Shown: positions 36,201 through 47,609 of the stretch, piece by piece
How the letters are laid out: each line of letters begins with the position of its first letter
How positions within the stretch are numbered: the stretch's first letter is position 1
Source: Cyathus striatus
Lineage: Eukaryota > Basidiomycota > Agaricomycetes > Agaricales > Nidulariaceae
Direction: 5' to 3'
DNA length: 64,000 nt
Assembly: GCA_025738555.1 (NCBI GenBank)
Contig: JAOVFP010000004.1
Coordinates: 6,448,001 to 6,512,000 of the forward strand
Position numbers and translations under genes: made by a program
Notes under the pieces: model-generated
What the model saw: the letters and a program-made list of their open reading frames with translations, nothing else
Database searches by the model: none
Told to the model about the DNA's origin: nothing

Positions 36201-38654
36201 CTTTAATTCCCACTATGAATGTATTAAGCATCTGGCCAACGTATAACCAACATTTATTGCACGTACCTGGATCAGAAGCAAAATACGTAGAAGCGAACGT
36301 TTCTGTAATTCGTCCAATTTGTTGTGCCTCCCCTGGAAGTCTAAATGTTTCCAGAAGTTCACGCAATGCATCAGCAACCGGTTTCTACCGAAAGTTCATA
36401 AATCATAATTTTGCACGTAAGAGAATAAAAGAGACTTACGGCTTTAAAATTGAATAGGCTGATAAAAGCCGTCAATATTTCGATGTTTTCCGCTTTCGAT
36501 ATGAAGTCGCCTAGGACGGCCTTATCAATCCTCGGACAACCCTTTAAGAAACGCGCGAGCCTTTCTGCTTTCGAAAAAATTAATTGCAGATCCGAGTAGA
36601 TTAACTTGTTCTCTTCAAGGAACGCTATTCCAGCCTTAGGCTTGGAATTAAATATTGTCGCACCCGTTTTGACCAATTGTTTTCGTGATTTGGCTTGCAA
36701 TAATGACTGAACTGTCGGATAAGTCTAGAATTCTACTGTAAGTAGAGACAATGTTTTTTAAAGATATAAACGTACTGATGGCCAAGCTTCTGCATCCTGT
36801 TGATGAAATATGTTAGAAGATAGAGGATAGGGAGAACAAGTTTACAAACTCGGTCAACCTTTTTAGCCATATTATCTACAAACGCTAGAAGTAAGTCCAA
36901 ACATAGATATTGGGCATTCTTATGCTGGATATCCGAACCCCCGTCGGATGTGTGAGGAGCGGATAGGATATTCTGCAGTTTATAATAAGCAGTGTGATGT
37001 GAATCAACAAAGTTGAGTTATCTACCTTTGTTAGAAAATCAACGACCTTTTCAAAAATATTCTCGCAGTTCATGTCGCAATCGTAGTTCACATATAGGTC
37101 AACTATAAAGGAAGGATAATCGGAAATATTTCTCAGAGTTTGAAGAATAAGATCTTTTGTTTCTACGTGAGTAGATTGGGGTACGGCATTCAAAAGCCCC
37201 CAAGTCCGTTGACTATTATCAGCTGTTGGAGACGCAGGCAAAGCCAGCCTGTCCATACAGAAAGCAATAAAAAGCTCGTGTTGTAGCTTTAGATGCCTAC
37301 GCATTACGATAAAAATAGTCGATATCGTATTAAGCGCAGCTTGAAACACAGAGAGATTTTCAGATCGAGCAAGTTGGAAAAGGAATTTACAACCTGTGTC
37401 GGCGACTACTAATTTCAACGATGGAAAAGATGGAATGAATGAACCTGCTTCTTCGAATACAGCATTAAGGGTACCCAATGCAACCAAGCGTGTCGAGTCG
37501 GTGTATTGTTGATCGCTTGGATCTAGGACATCAAATAACGTACGAAGTAGTTCTAATATCGATGGGAGACCGTCTGCAAATCAGAGTTAATATGGTACAA
37601 ATCAACTTGTGGTGGGGTCGTACATTTTGAATGGCTCGTTGATACATTTTGAACGTCAGCAACGAACTCATTGCTTCCTTCCTTTACCAGGTGACTATTG
37701 CTGTTCGAAGATGTATAATCGGTGTTGTCGGTAGCAGAGGAATCGCATTGTGTTTTCGTCTCCACTCCTCTGTCTTTCAAATCGAGCTTCGATTCCTCCA
37801 CGAGGGGATCTAATTTTGTAAGAGTACTGAAAACGGTCCTAACGAGAGCATGCATAATTTCTTCCGCAGACTGACGCAGTATTTCTAAAATCAAACAAAT
37901 AGGTCAGCCCGGAATCATAAATCGAATGATATTCGGTACAAACCACTTAATCGCTTCTGACAACAGGATCTCAGCACGGCCTCAATCATCTGGCAAACGT
38001 CGACATCGCCCAAGTTCTTCCCCACGGGTCCACATACGCAGTCTTGAATCATAATCATAATCTTTAAGAGGACAACTTCATCGCAAGAAGAACCAATCGC
38101 ATGTCCGTTTAGCTGAGACATGGTGTTGCTGAGTTCCGATAATACGACATTGAGTCCTGGTGATGTTGGTTGGATGAGTCCGCCAAGAAATAAGTTGTGG
38201 AGAGTGGTGAGGATGGTAGAAGTCACAAGACCAGTCGGTAACGGGGATTGAAGAATATCAAAAAAGGGCGAGAGGATGGATGGAAGTTCTGCTTGACCAA
38301 TATCTAAAACACGAAGTATTCATCACTGGATGTCAAACTATACAATTGACAGTACGTACCTTCCATGTCGGTAACTACCCGCTTCAGTTGGAGCATTCCA
38401 AGCATCATTTCGGCTTCGTTATCTCCTGATTTTGCTGTATTAGATGCATGAGACGAAGGGGAACCGCAAAGTCCCACGCTGGTACCGAGCTTATTCTGAG
38501 AATAATATTTAGGAATCGCATATAACGATAGTGAGGACAATCTGGAGTCCTTGCGCATAGCGGAAACTACCGATGTAATTTCTGAGAGAAGAGCATGTTT
38601 TGGTGAGATGGGGCTGAGGTATTTGGTTGCTGATGAGTTGTACGAGGACGTCAT
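33230..38654 (-). CDS. GEA2: GBF1/Gea-type Sec7 ARF guanine-nucleotide exchange factor
   Basis: This protein activates ARF GTPases at the early Golgi and ER-Golgi interface by GDP/GTP exchange. ATG at 38654 starts MTSSYNSSATKYLSP. The DCB region follows (LLSEITSVVSAMRKDSR; TILTTLHNLFLGGLIQP), then a HUS box (VNYDCDMNCENIFEKVVDFL). The Sec7 domain spans about 36700-35900: GIAFLEENKLIYSD, FRLPGEAQQIGR with the catalytic Glu codon at 36328-36330, MILLNTDLHNSQVR, and YQKNLRGVNGG with LPEEHEGQ. YQKNLRGVNGG marks the GBF1/Gea class rather than BIG/Sec7. Downstream HDS regions run to AVPESLKNVLLVMNSEGIL and FLPGYLSEVIPDH, stop 33230. There are about 15-20 short introns. An in-frame TGA at 33650-33652 precedes the conserved LHASALLCKAFIHLEV segment, and one splice near 33900-34050 is unclear. 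Symbol by family; GEA1 and GEA2 cannot be told apart. Confidence 0.85.
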
Positions 38655-39060
38655 TAGGAATAGATGAACGAGGTAAGTATTGGTACGGTTGCAGAGGGAG
38701 TTGAAGAGACAATTAAACGACGAATAATGATGTAGAGATTGAGTGGGGAATTAAATAGCATCACAGACGTGTCGTAAACGGACCACCATATGTCTTCTTC
38801 AGACGCTGGACGCTTATTACAAGATGATCAAACACGTAGCACAACGTACACGTCCGGAAAGGTTTGTCAAGGTTTGTATTCAAGCGACGTGTGGACATTG
38901 TTTGTATCAAACCCGCTTGACAAACATAGATTAGCGGGACCTGCTCTAACCGGCTTACTCACCTGTAGTTTGGCTTATCGCTCAATTGGTCTATCGTGCA
39001 ATTATTTTTCAACTTATGAAGATTCAGTAGTTGATCTATTGAACGCTTAAGGCCCAGCCA
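38655..39060. promoter_or_regulatory. 5' flank of the ARF-GEF gene
   Basis: Upstream region of the minus-strand Sec7 gene. A plus-strand frame at 38790-39050 (86 codons) has no recognisable motif and no visible partner exons, so I treat it as chance. Confidence 0.3.
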
Positions 39061-40636
39061 CCAACATCATTAATTATTACTTAAGTACCAGTAATTTGTG
39101 CGACCATCTGCCATCATATCGGTTTCATTATACTGTATCATTTCGACCGAATGTTCAAGATTTTTTGGTGTGACAATAAACTTTGGTTCATTGTTCAGTT
39201 AAGACTGATGTTTTGTGCGTGACATTAATGAAATTTGTTCAAGGTGGGTATGACTGAAAATTTGAAATGTGAAAGCAATAGATCGTAATCTACAAGTTTC
39301 TCAAATAAGATAAAAAATAGGGCCATCTAGTGGCAAAACCCACTACCTACCAAATAAACAATAGGGCCAGGTAAGAGAATTATTATTAATAATACAAATT
39401 TAAAATACAGTAATTGAAATAATAGATTAAAACTCATATATTTTGTGGATATGAAGTTCATAAGTCTGGAAAGACACAGGTTGTGATAGGTGAGATTAAA
39501 ATAAGGCAAATGGAAATACCCTGGACAATTTGGATTTGTTAAGCCACATAGTTGTTTAACATGGAAGAAAGATATTTAATAGAAAAAGATGATAAGTTGT
39601 CTTCAGTAATATTTTAGAGATTTTAAAATAAATATTAGTACTGAATGTGAATTAGTGGTATTGAGTATATTTTGTAATATATAACTCGGACTGGGAAGGT
39701 ATTTGTTGCAAAGATGCATAAAATTCAGCTTTAAATTGGGCACACTAAAATATATCAGATGCTGAACACAGACCATCAACATGCCATGAATCATATAGAA
39801 TATAAATCACATGAGCTGAAACAATTAGTTCCAATTCTTTCTCTTTCAGAGTAGGAATGCTATTTATAAATGATGAAACTGATTCATATGAAATAGCAGG
39901 TACAGACATATAGCAGTTTTTGTAAAGAGTGAGACAACAGATGAGTTGGATCTTTGTTGCATATAAGTAGTTTCAATAAAATAGCAGTTCAAATGGTGGG
40001 AAGACAAGAATTGGGCAGAGTATGATTTACAAAGTTCAAGTGTGTTATTTGAAAAACATTTTCCTGAGAAGATATGTTTAAGAAACTCATTAATACCTGG
40101 ATAATTGCTAGCACTAGTGCTAATTCCATGGGAATTCATAATATATTTCAAGCATTGCATAGACATAAATATATGTGATAAATCTTTTAGGTTTCTAACA
40201 ATGGATTGAAACTATGATGAGAAATGAGCAACATACAGATTACTAAGAAGAATATAACATACATGACTCAATTCAGGTGTTGCATGTGGAGGAAGGTTGG
40301 AAAAAGTTATGACAGACAGTGAAGAAGACATGAAAGGGCTGTAGGTTATGAAAGTTAGTCAAGTTAAATGACAAAAGGAATGCAACACACATTGTGAAAT
40401 GGAGATTGATTTTAGCTAGTCAGAGATGAGGGAGGAGTAAAGATAACACACAGTTCAAGATAGAAGCAAGGAAGACAGGAAATAAATACAACACAAGTGT
40501 TACACTTTCTCCATCTCAACCCCACCAGACTACCTCTATTTCACATGACCCTTCTATTCATATCTTCTTACTTACTCATCCCCTCCTATTTATAGACATT
40601 TACTTACTCATCACCCTGATCCTTGCCCCCCTGGTT
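39061..40636. other. intergenic, AT-rich, no gene seen
   Basis: No coding signal. CTAGTGGCAAAACCCACTA near 39330 is a short imperfect palindrome. Confidence 0.4.
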
Positions 40637-41103
40637 TGTCATACTACGGGCATAGACTCTCTTACTCATACACTTACTGATACGACTGCGGACTGCTGCG
40701 CATTACTGCGCACTCTATTATTAGACCTCTGCCGAGTCATGGCAAGTCATGGACTTTATTTATAGTAGCATACCTTCTGCGAACAGACCATGCTTCTTTT
40801 GTATAAATAGTACATGTATTCCGATCAAGCTTCTTCAGCTTGATCTTAGTTTAGCTATCATCCAATATAGCTGGCTAATCCCCTCTATCCTCATTAAGAA
40901 CACCTCAGACCCAGAACACCGCTACTTCATTTCCACTCTTCAAGTGTTACTGTGAAGACACCGCTAAGTCCATTGGTGTATAACTTACGTTATAACTGTT
41001 TAGACTTCGACTTCGTCGTATGACTTATGAGTGTAGTGATGAGTCATGTGATTATTACATCACAAGACCAGAAGATATCACGAGACCAGCTCGGATCATA
41101 ACA
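40637..41103 (+). repeat. possible solo LTR
   Basis: The segment begins TGTCATACTACGGGCATAG and ends CGGATCATAACA, the TG...CA form of long terminal repeats. A TATA motif (TATAAATAGTAC, 40800) is followed by a long leader-like stretch ending in CAGACCCAGAACACC, as in fungal Gypsy LTRs. There is no second copy and no clear 5-bp target duplication, so this is tentative. Confidence 0.35.
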
Positions 41104-42000
41104 ACAAGATTATATAGTAGTAGGATTTTCAATTGATAACATTTGTTGAAATAGTGTTCCAATTCATAAGTGTACTAAATACATTTTGAATAGTTTTGGT
41201 TTCAATAGTAGCAGGAGCCAATCAGGTTGAGATCCCAAAGTCAGATCTCAAAATTGCCTTTTCAGGATGTCAAGAGTCCCCTAAGACCCACTTACCTTAA
41301 AAGGTAGTGTGAATGTCAAATTTAAGAAATCAAGTCAATGTAAAGGTAATGTAGTTATACATACACAGGTGACTGTATACTCTTACTTCGAAATTTTTTG
41401 ACTTTATTCGGTGGGTTATCCATATCGAAAAAAATATTTGCCTGTCAGTAGAAGCATAAATTAATCGAGTGAGATACTAATGGTTCTCTAACACTGTTAA
41501 AATTGGTACAGCTTATAATATGCCAATCAAAGAGAATTAAAATATAACTACCATAATACCTTAAGTACACAACATTTTCTTCCATATATCAGAATCTGTT
41601 GGGCAGCATGTCTTCACAACATAACTACAGCGACCACAGAAAAAATATGCCAATCTTGGTTATACACAGCCATAAATTATGCTGTCCATACCTTCAAGTC
41701 CTTCGCGGAACTCACTTATGGTACGGGTACAGGTTGACCATAGCCCTACAATGACTGTAATTATATGGCCGTGTACCATATACAGGTGGTGTGCAGCCCT
41801 AAGCATTACACTTTAAATTAGTCATATTAGTACTGTATGTACATATATATAGTTTTATTTTAAGTACTTCACACGTAGTGGATGCATATATACTTGTCAA
41901 AGTTGCTTATGATTGAAGGAGCTTACAAACATTGGAAGGCATGCATGAGCGCATGCAGGAGCCACATTGCAACTTGCACGACATCTAATGATGTGGGCAA
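41104..42000. other. intergenic, no gene seen
   Basis: AT-rich, no supported coding region or RNA gene. Confidence 0.4.
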
Positions 42001-42785
42001 AACATTGCCATTTCGCCTCGCCACCTTTCGCCGCCTCGCGATCACCAGGTGGCGAAAGCTCTGGGTGTGGAAGAGTTGGCAATACCTGGTGGTATATTAT
42101 TCCCACGTAATTACATAATCAACTCGAAGTATGATAAGTTCTGACGTGGTAGTGATGAGATAGCATATCCCAAGTGTATCGTACAACAGCAATGGCTCCA
42201 AATACTGGTGGGTGGGAACAACTATAACTGTGAGCTCTATGAAGCTGCTGTTAAAGGGGGAAAAGTAACACATCGTCAACATGGACATATATGCATACTA
42301 CTTCTTACAAAGGGATCAATACTGAGTGTGTTGATATCCTAATAGAGGACTTCTCAATTCATACCCCCTTTATCACTGGCACCAAAAATGTGGAGATTGA
42401 AGATCTTGAAGATTATACACTACAGGAGCTGGAGGCTGAATTTGCGGCACTGGATCAATCAGGTTTCACAATCGAGAGTGGTGATGGACTGTCATTGGCT
42501 GTCAATTGTGGAGGGAGTATATAATATCCATCATATCAATACCATACATGCCAGAAATCTTCCTTCCCTTCAAACCACAGTTAGCAGGGAAAATGACATG
42601 GAATGGGATGCTGGGAGTATACTACATGCAATGGGACTACAATAGAGTACTTAATTAACTAACAGTAGTCTACACCTGTGAAATTATGGAATTTCGCAAT
42701 CGCCATCTTCGCCATGAATTGCCATTTTCCCACGCCAGGGTTTCGCCATTCGCCTGGCGAGGCGAAACCTCCGGGAGGTTTTGCC
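42001..42785. mobile_element. segment bracketed by TTTCGCC/GGCGAAA hairpins
   Basis: Left: CTTTCGCC (42025-42032) pairs with GGCGAAAG (42051-42058). Right: GGTTTCGCC (42739-42747) pairs with GGCGAAACC (42761-42769), with an inner TCGCCTGGCGA. TTCGCC also recurs around 42690-42720. Such hairpin-rich ends suggest a non-autonomous element. The interior holds one small plus-strand frame (42291-42524). Confidence 0.4.
42291..42524 (+). CDS. small acidic ORF, hypothetical
   Basis: 77 codons, starting MHTTSYKGINTECVDILIED, with an acidic helix (VEIEDLEDYTLQELEAEF) and ALDQSGFTIESGDGLSL. The composition is protein-like, unlike the flanking non-coding DNA. No domain and no visible introns; possibly a fragment of a transposon gene. 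Confidence 0.3.
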   Translation: MHTTSYKGINTECVDILIEDFSIHTPFITGTKNVEIEDLEDYTLQELEAEFAALDQSGFTIESGDGLSLAVNCGGSI

Positions 42786-42799
42786 CCCTACACTAGCAA

Positions 42800-43700
42800 C
42801 ATCCACAACTAGGGCGCATCGTGCCGCTCCGATGTCGATTATATAATACTGAGGCGCAGATGTAAACTGACCGGGTGCCCGCTATCTGACCATTATCTAC
42901 TTAACTACTATTCGGAAGCGAAGTTTTGGTTTTTCTTCTGGTCATGGCTGATAAGAGTCGCATGGTGGATGCAGGGCTGGGGGGGGATGTTGAGGCATTT
43001 GTGTGATTGGAGTGTTGTGGGTGTTGCGGCTCCTAGTTCGCCGACTGCTACTTCGCCGCTAAGGTCAGTGGCAGTGAGGAGGAATTCGAGTGTTGCGAGG
43101 AGTGTTAGTGGGGGAGCGCCGGGGATGGTTAGGAGTGTTAGTGGTGGGAATATGGGGGTTGGTGTTGTGGGGCGGTGCATCAGTGGAGGGTTGGGATTAT
43201 GGTGTCAGGGTGCATGCACACCATTCGGCTATGGAAGATGATAGGGATGTTGTTGGAGCTGCTAGACGTGCGCTGGAGTGGTTGGAGCATGGGGATTCTT
43301 ATTCGTTTCGGATGGGAGTACTATATGGATTGCGTTTTTTTTGTATGATAAGGTGTATTTTGGGTGTATAGTTTTTTTGGTTTAGGAGTGATTTATGATG
43401 TCAATTATTTTCCAACATTGGATATCTGGATAATCATCTTCCCTCCCAACTCTGTTCTGACATCAATGCTTCCATTTTACTGTTTCCACCGAGCTGATTT
43501 ACTCTCCCAATAAGTAGCTAAGTATAGTCTACATAGTCTGCCAATCGCCTTGAGCGCTAGGAATAAGTTTTTTGTGGGGTGCTTTGCGGAGCCTAGACGA
43601 GGTCATAACAATGATCTCATCGCAGGAGATCCATCCTTGGAATGAAGAAGCACGAAGTGCAGGTCCCAATCTCGAAAGAGGAGAGTTGCATACAAGGAGG
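42800..43700. other. intergenic, GT-rich
   Basis: 42940-43370 is G/T-rich with imperfect GAGTGTTAGTGGGGG repeats; overlapping frames show no domain. Nothing else recognised. Confidence 0.35.
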
Positions 43701-43709
43701 AAGGAACGG

Positions 43710-43797
43710 CACCCCAGTACTAGGGGTGATCTTATGAGTGGTGAGACATATGCGACACGTCAGAAGAACGTAAAATAACACCCCCAGTGCTGGGGGT
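43710..43797. repeat. duplicated C/G hairpins
   Basis: CACCCCAGTACTAGGGGTG (43710-43728) followed by ATCTTATGAG, and CCCCCAGTGCTGGGGG (43781-43796) followed by TAATCTTATTAG, are related hairpins about 70 bp apart. Confidence 0.6.
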
Positions 43798-43804
43798 AAT
43801 CTTA

Positions 43805-43866
43805 TTAGCTTTTGGTATTGAACCACTCGCACAGGGGTACTGGGTTCAATTCCCAGTGCGTCCACA
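43805..43866 (+). pseudogene. tRNA relic or SINE head
   Basis: TTAGCTTTTGGTATTG resembles a D-arm/A box, and GGTACTGGGTTCAATTCCCA gives a perfect T-arm (CTGGG TTCAATT CCCAG) with a good B box, followed by TGCGTCCA. The anticodon arm is deleted: only CACTCGCA remains before GGGGTACTGGG. No matching 5' acceptor strand (GGACGCA) is present. A degenerate tRNA or tRNA-derived SINE. Confidence 0.5.
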
Positions 43867-44388
43867 AGATTTTGCTTTCAATTTCGATATGTAGTTTATA
43901 CGATTCCTGATGTAGTGTCGCTACGTCATTGATATGCCAACTTGGTGTTATATACAAAAACTATCATTTATGCTAATCTGGGATATGACTGCCTGGTGGT
44001 GGCATACCGGGGGTCCCCGGTTTGTCCTGGGGGAGCTTAGATCCTTAAGAGTGGATGTTTTACCGGACAGATTTTTAGCCTATTATCGAAAAAATGAATG
44101 TAAGTTCGTCTCAAATGCCAAATTTTGTCCGGATTTAGTGCTCTAAGTTCAAAGATCTATTATACTCATCTTATGGTGATGGAAATATAAATATGTACTG
44201 CTGATTGTATCCCTTATCATCGGAGTAGCCTTCAGATTTATGGTAGAGGTTTTCATTTTATGGGGTGCAGTATGATCAACTGTTGTTATCATTACTTATC
44301 TATCATGATGGAGTGAAATTAGTTTTCGATCATGTTATGGTGTCAATTGTTTGTCTTTGATTTTAGGCCTGCATAGAGTCCTGCTCAC

Positions 44389-44710
44389 TAAGTATATATA
44401 AGAGATCTAGTCTGATCCCTCCCACCTTAGCTGTTACAAAATTCACCATGGGCAACACCTACTCAGGCTTTTCTATCGACTCTAAAGTTATTCACTTCGC
44501 ACATAAGACCATAATGATAAATACTGTCAATAGTATGTTATTATATCCTAAATCTTAGTTGCCAACTCATTATAATTTAGTTGCTGTTATATCTTCCATT
44601 GGGTATGATATTCTTTACTACTTTTTCGATGAGGTATCATTTTCATTTTATGGAACTTACATATGAAGCTGAAATTCGGTAGGTGAAATGAAATACATCT
44701 GGTGGTGTGA
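44389..44710 (+). CDS. possible small two-exon gene
   Basis: TATATATAAGAG (44392) lies about 55 bp before ATG 44450, which opens MGNTYSGFSIDSKVIHFAHK. An intron beginning GTATGTTATT and ending TAATTTAG joins in frame to IAVISSIGYDILYYFFDE, then stop soon after. The core-promoter spacing and in-frame splice are suggestive only; the product is unknown. Confidence 0.25.
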
Positions 44711-44719
44711 TCGATATCC

Positions 44720-46500
44720 CATTAGATAATATACATATCTCATGGGTGTTCATTTATTTAGTGGAATGAACTGGTCCATTCCTAAGGTTCATTATGTCAT
44801 TGCAAGATACGATTATTTTGTTTTTTTCTTGTATGTTTTATTTCTAATAGGCTTTTCTAGAATCTAACCTAATCTGCAGCTGCCGTGCATACTTGTGGTA
44901 TGATGATATGTGGGAAAGTATATTTTATTCTCCTCCATAAAATATAACATTAGTCATATAGTTGGCCAGTCGTACAGAATTCTGCAGTGGACCTTATCTT
45001 TGCATTTCGAGTTAGTGCATGTTATGGGAACAACAAAAAAAGTATATTTTCCCATCAAACTAATTTGCCAATGTGAGACTAATATAACAATAGTCGTGTT
45101 GTTTCTAGGAATATGTTTATTTGGTGAGTTGTAATACTATTTGATGATTAAGACTGATGTACATGTGGAAATGTACTAGCACAATTTTCGGTTTGCCTAA
45201 TATAACCAACTGCCACATAATTGTTGAACACTAATCATCAGTTCTAGCTATTGCTCATCACATTGATACTAATTTCTATTGCATTCACCAAAAGTCTTGT
45301 TGATATTCCAGGATTAGTGTGCCAAATGAACAGTCCTGAAAATGCAAATTTTCTCTACTTGCTAGAAAGTGTTTATTTCGGACTCAGTCTTGCAGATAGC
45401 GGCCATGCGGAATAGTGTTCCACAGTGGTCCCGAATGCAGAGTCACAGGGATACTGTATTCAGGGTCATAGGGGTACTGTATATTCATGTAGATTGGGTA
45501 CCGTATTTGCATAGATTAGGTACAGTAAAACATGATTACGTGAAATATTTGTCTTTGCCGAAGCTTAGGGAGTACCCAGATTGGGGATATCGATTTCTGA
45601 ATATAGAAGCCATCAAAGCGATCAGTGTAAAATATGTAGTGTGTAGAATATGTAGGATGCTCATACGAATATCGCCAAAAAACGGATAAAAAATGAATAC
45701 AAATGCGCCAAAAAAGAATACATATTGGTATCAAGAAATAGGGTATAGTAGTGTAGTGTAGATATTGTATATAACTAAATGACAATCATATCGGCCGCTT
45801 TAACAGTCTTCCCCCACATCAGGAATCACTGATCCGGTTACACAACGACACATGAATTTAGATAGCCGACATCGACTTGGCGCGCGTCTACATGGATCCA
45901 TGGAGGCGATATAGATCCGGGTAAATACAGGCCAAAGGTGCGTAGATCAACGTAGATGATATATCCACCACTCAACCTATATACCACTACATATACACTC
46001 GTTTAAACTATGTATTACTATATACACCGCTGTAAAATACTATGTATCACTATATACACCACCATAAATACTATGTATTACTATATATGTTACATGGTAC
46101 ATGGCGAGTCACTGTAGTGACTAAGTAGACTAGTGACGAAATGACAAAGCGTGACTAGGTGGTCTGTGCAATTTTGCGCAGTCTGAGATCCAACCCGCTA
46201 CCCCCTTGCTACCCCCCCTTCTCCACCCCGCTTCTACCATCCCTCTCCACCCCCCCTTCCGCTCCTCTACCCATATTCTGACTATAACAGTTACAAATCA
46301 GGATGCAAGTCCTGTCCATCAACAGTACCCGTGTTAGGCTAAAAGTATTGAATCCCCAAGCTCATGGTCTCAATAGGCATTGTTATGTATGTTTCCCTTT
46401 TCCCTAGTTCGTTTTGGTTCATTAAATTAACTAACCTTACTTATTTCACCTAGCCCACCTTCTGCCACCCTGGGGGACGCAACATGGGGACTCGTACTCA
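44720..46500. other. intergenic with minisatellite
   Basis: No gene. At about 46000-46090 a 32-bp unit (CTATGTATTACTATATACACC) occurs three times. Around 45460-45530, GGGTACTGTAT-type motifs repeat loosely. Confidence 0.45.
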
Positions 46501-46930
46501 GCCATAGTATCCGCATACTATGATTGTGATGGTCCCGCACTCGCACCTCTTCTCAGCGCTGTACGTCTACCTCTCTACACAGTTTTATCTGACGATCCAT
46601 TGATACCATCTCCAGCCACTTGATACCCTCCGCCATCTTCGAGTGAGACATCAAACTCATCACCCAACCAAAACCCCCACCATATCCCTGCGCACGCTCG
46701 AAAAAGTAACTGGAGCACATTGTTCCCTCCATGCTTGACTCTGTGGCGACCACCCGCCGCCTCCATCATGGACGAGGAGGTCGAGGTCAGCACACCGGTA
46801 AACGTGAACGTAGACACTTTCCCCATGAAGAAAATTCGCAAGCCCCATAGACAGCCTATACAGTCGTCGCCCAAGTCCCGTACGCTCCTCCCCTCCTCAT
46901 TCCCTCCTTTTAATAACCCCACTATTATGT

Positions 46931-47346
46931 CCCAGCAGTATCATTACTGTCATGGATGTCATGTACGTTGTTCCCCTGTTTCCCCCTCTTCCTTCGCTTC
47001 ATTGACCTCACCACCCCAACCAGCCCCTCGATTCAATGATATGCGTGCTCAACTACAGTAGAGGTGTTACGTCCCAGCAGCATCGTTGCTGTCACAGTTG
47101 TCACGTACGTCGTTCTGCCCCCTTCCTTCGCTTCGTTGACCTCACTACTCCATCTGGTCTCTCAATTTCAACAGTATGCATGCTCAACTACAGGAGTAGG
47201 CATTGTGTCCCCGCAGCGTCATTGCTGTCACCGTTGGTTATCATGTATGTTGTTCCCCATCTTCCTTCGCTTCACTGACCTCACTACTCTATCCGGTCTC
47301 TTGATTCAACGACATGCATGCTCAACCACAGGAGTAGGTGTTACGT
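46931..47346. repeat. ~138-bp tandem repeat, three copies
   Basis: Units start CCCAGCAG/CCCGCAG at 46931, 47073 and about 47210, and share CTTCCTTCGCTTC, TTGACCTCAC and GCATGCTCAACTACAG. A further pair of 112-bp units follows (CATGCTCTGGTT at 47385 and 47497). Frames across them are repeat-derived. Confidence 0.8.
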
Positions 47347-47609
47347 CCCAGTGCACCGTCACGTCTGTATCCTGCCGCACTGCCTCATGCTCTGGTTACC
47401 CCAGAGTATGCTTCCCGCTGTCTCTCCATTTAGTATATCATTGTGCGCTGGTTCGCTACCATGTTAAGCATGTTTGTATCCTGCTCAGCAGTGCTTCATG
47501 CTCTGGTTGCTCCGGAGTATGCTTCCTGGTGTCTGTCTGCTTAGTAGATTGTCATGCGCTGGTTCCCTATCATGTTAATGACTAAATTATTTATTTATTC
47601 TGTGATAAA

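Noticed and set aside
38790..39050. 86-codon frame upstream of the ARF-GEF
   Set aside because: No motif, no further exons, and it overlaps the expected promoter.
39300..40640. Possible retrotransposon body before the LTR-like sequence
   Set aside because: No gag, protease, reverse transcriptase or integrase text in any frame.
46720..47061. 113-codon frame starting with an acidic segment
   Set aside because: Runs straight into the 138-bp tandem repeat; overlapping frames are open on the other strand; no family recognised.
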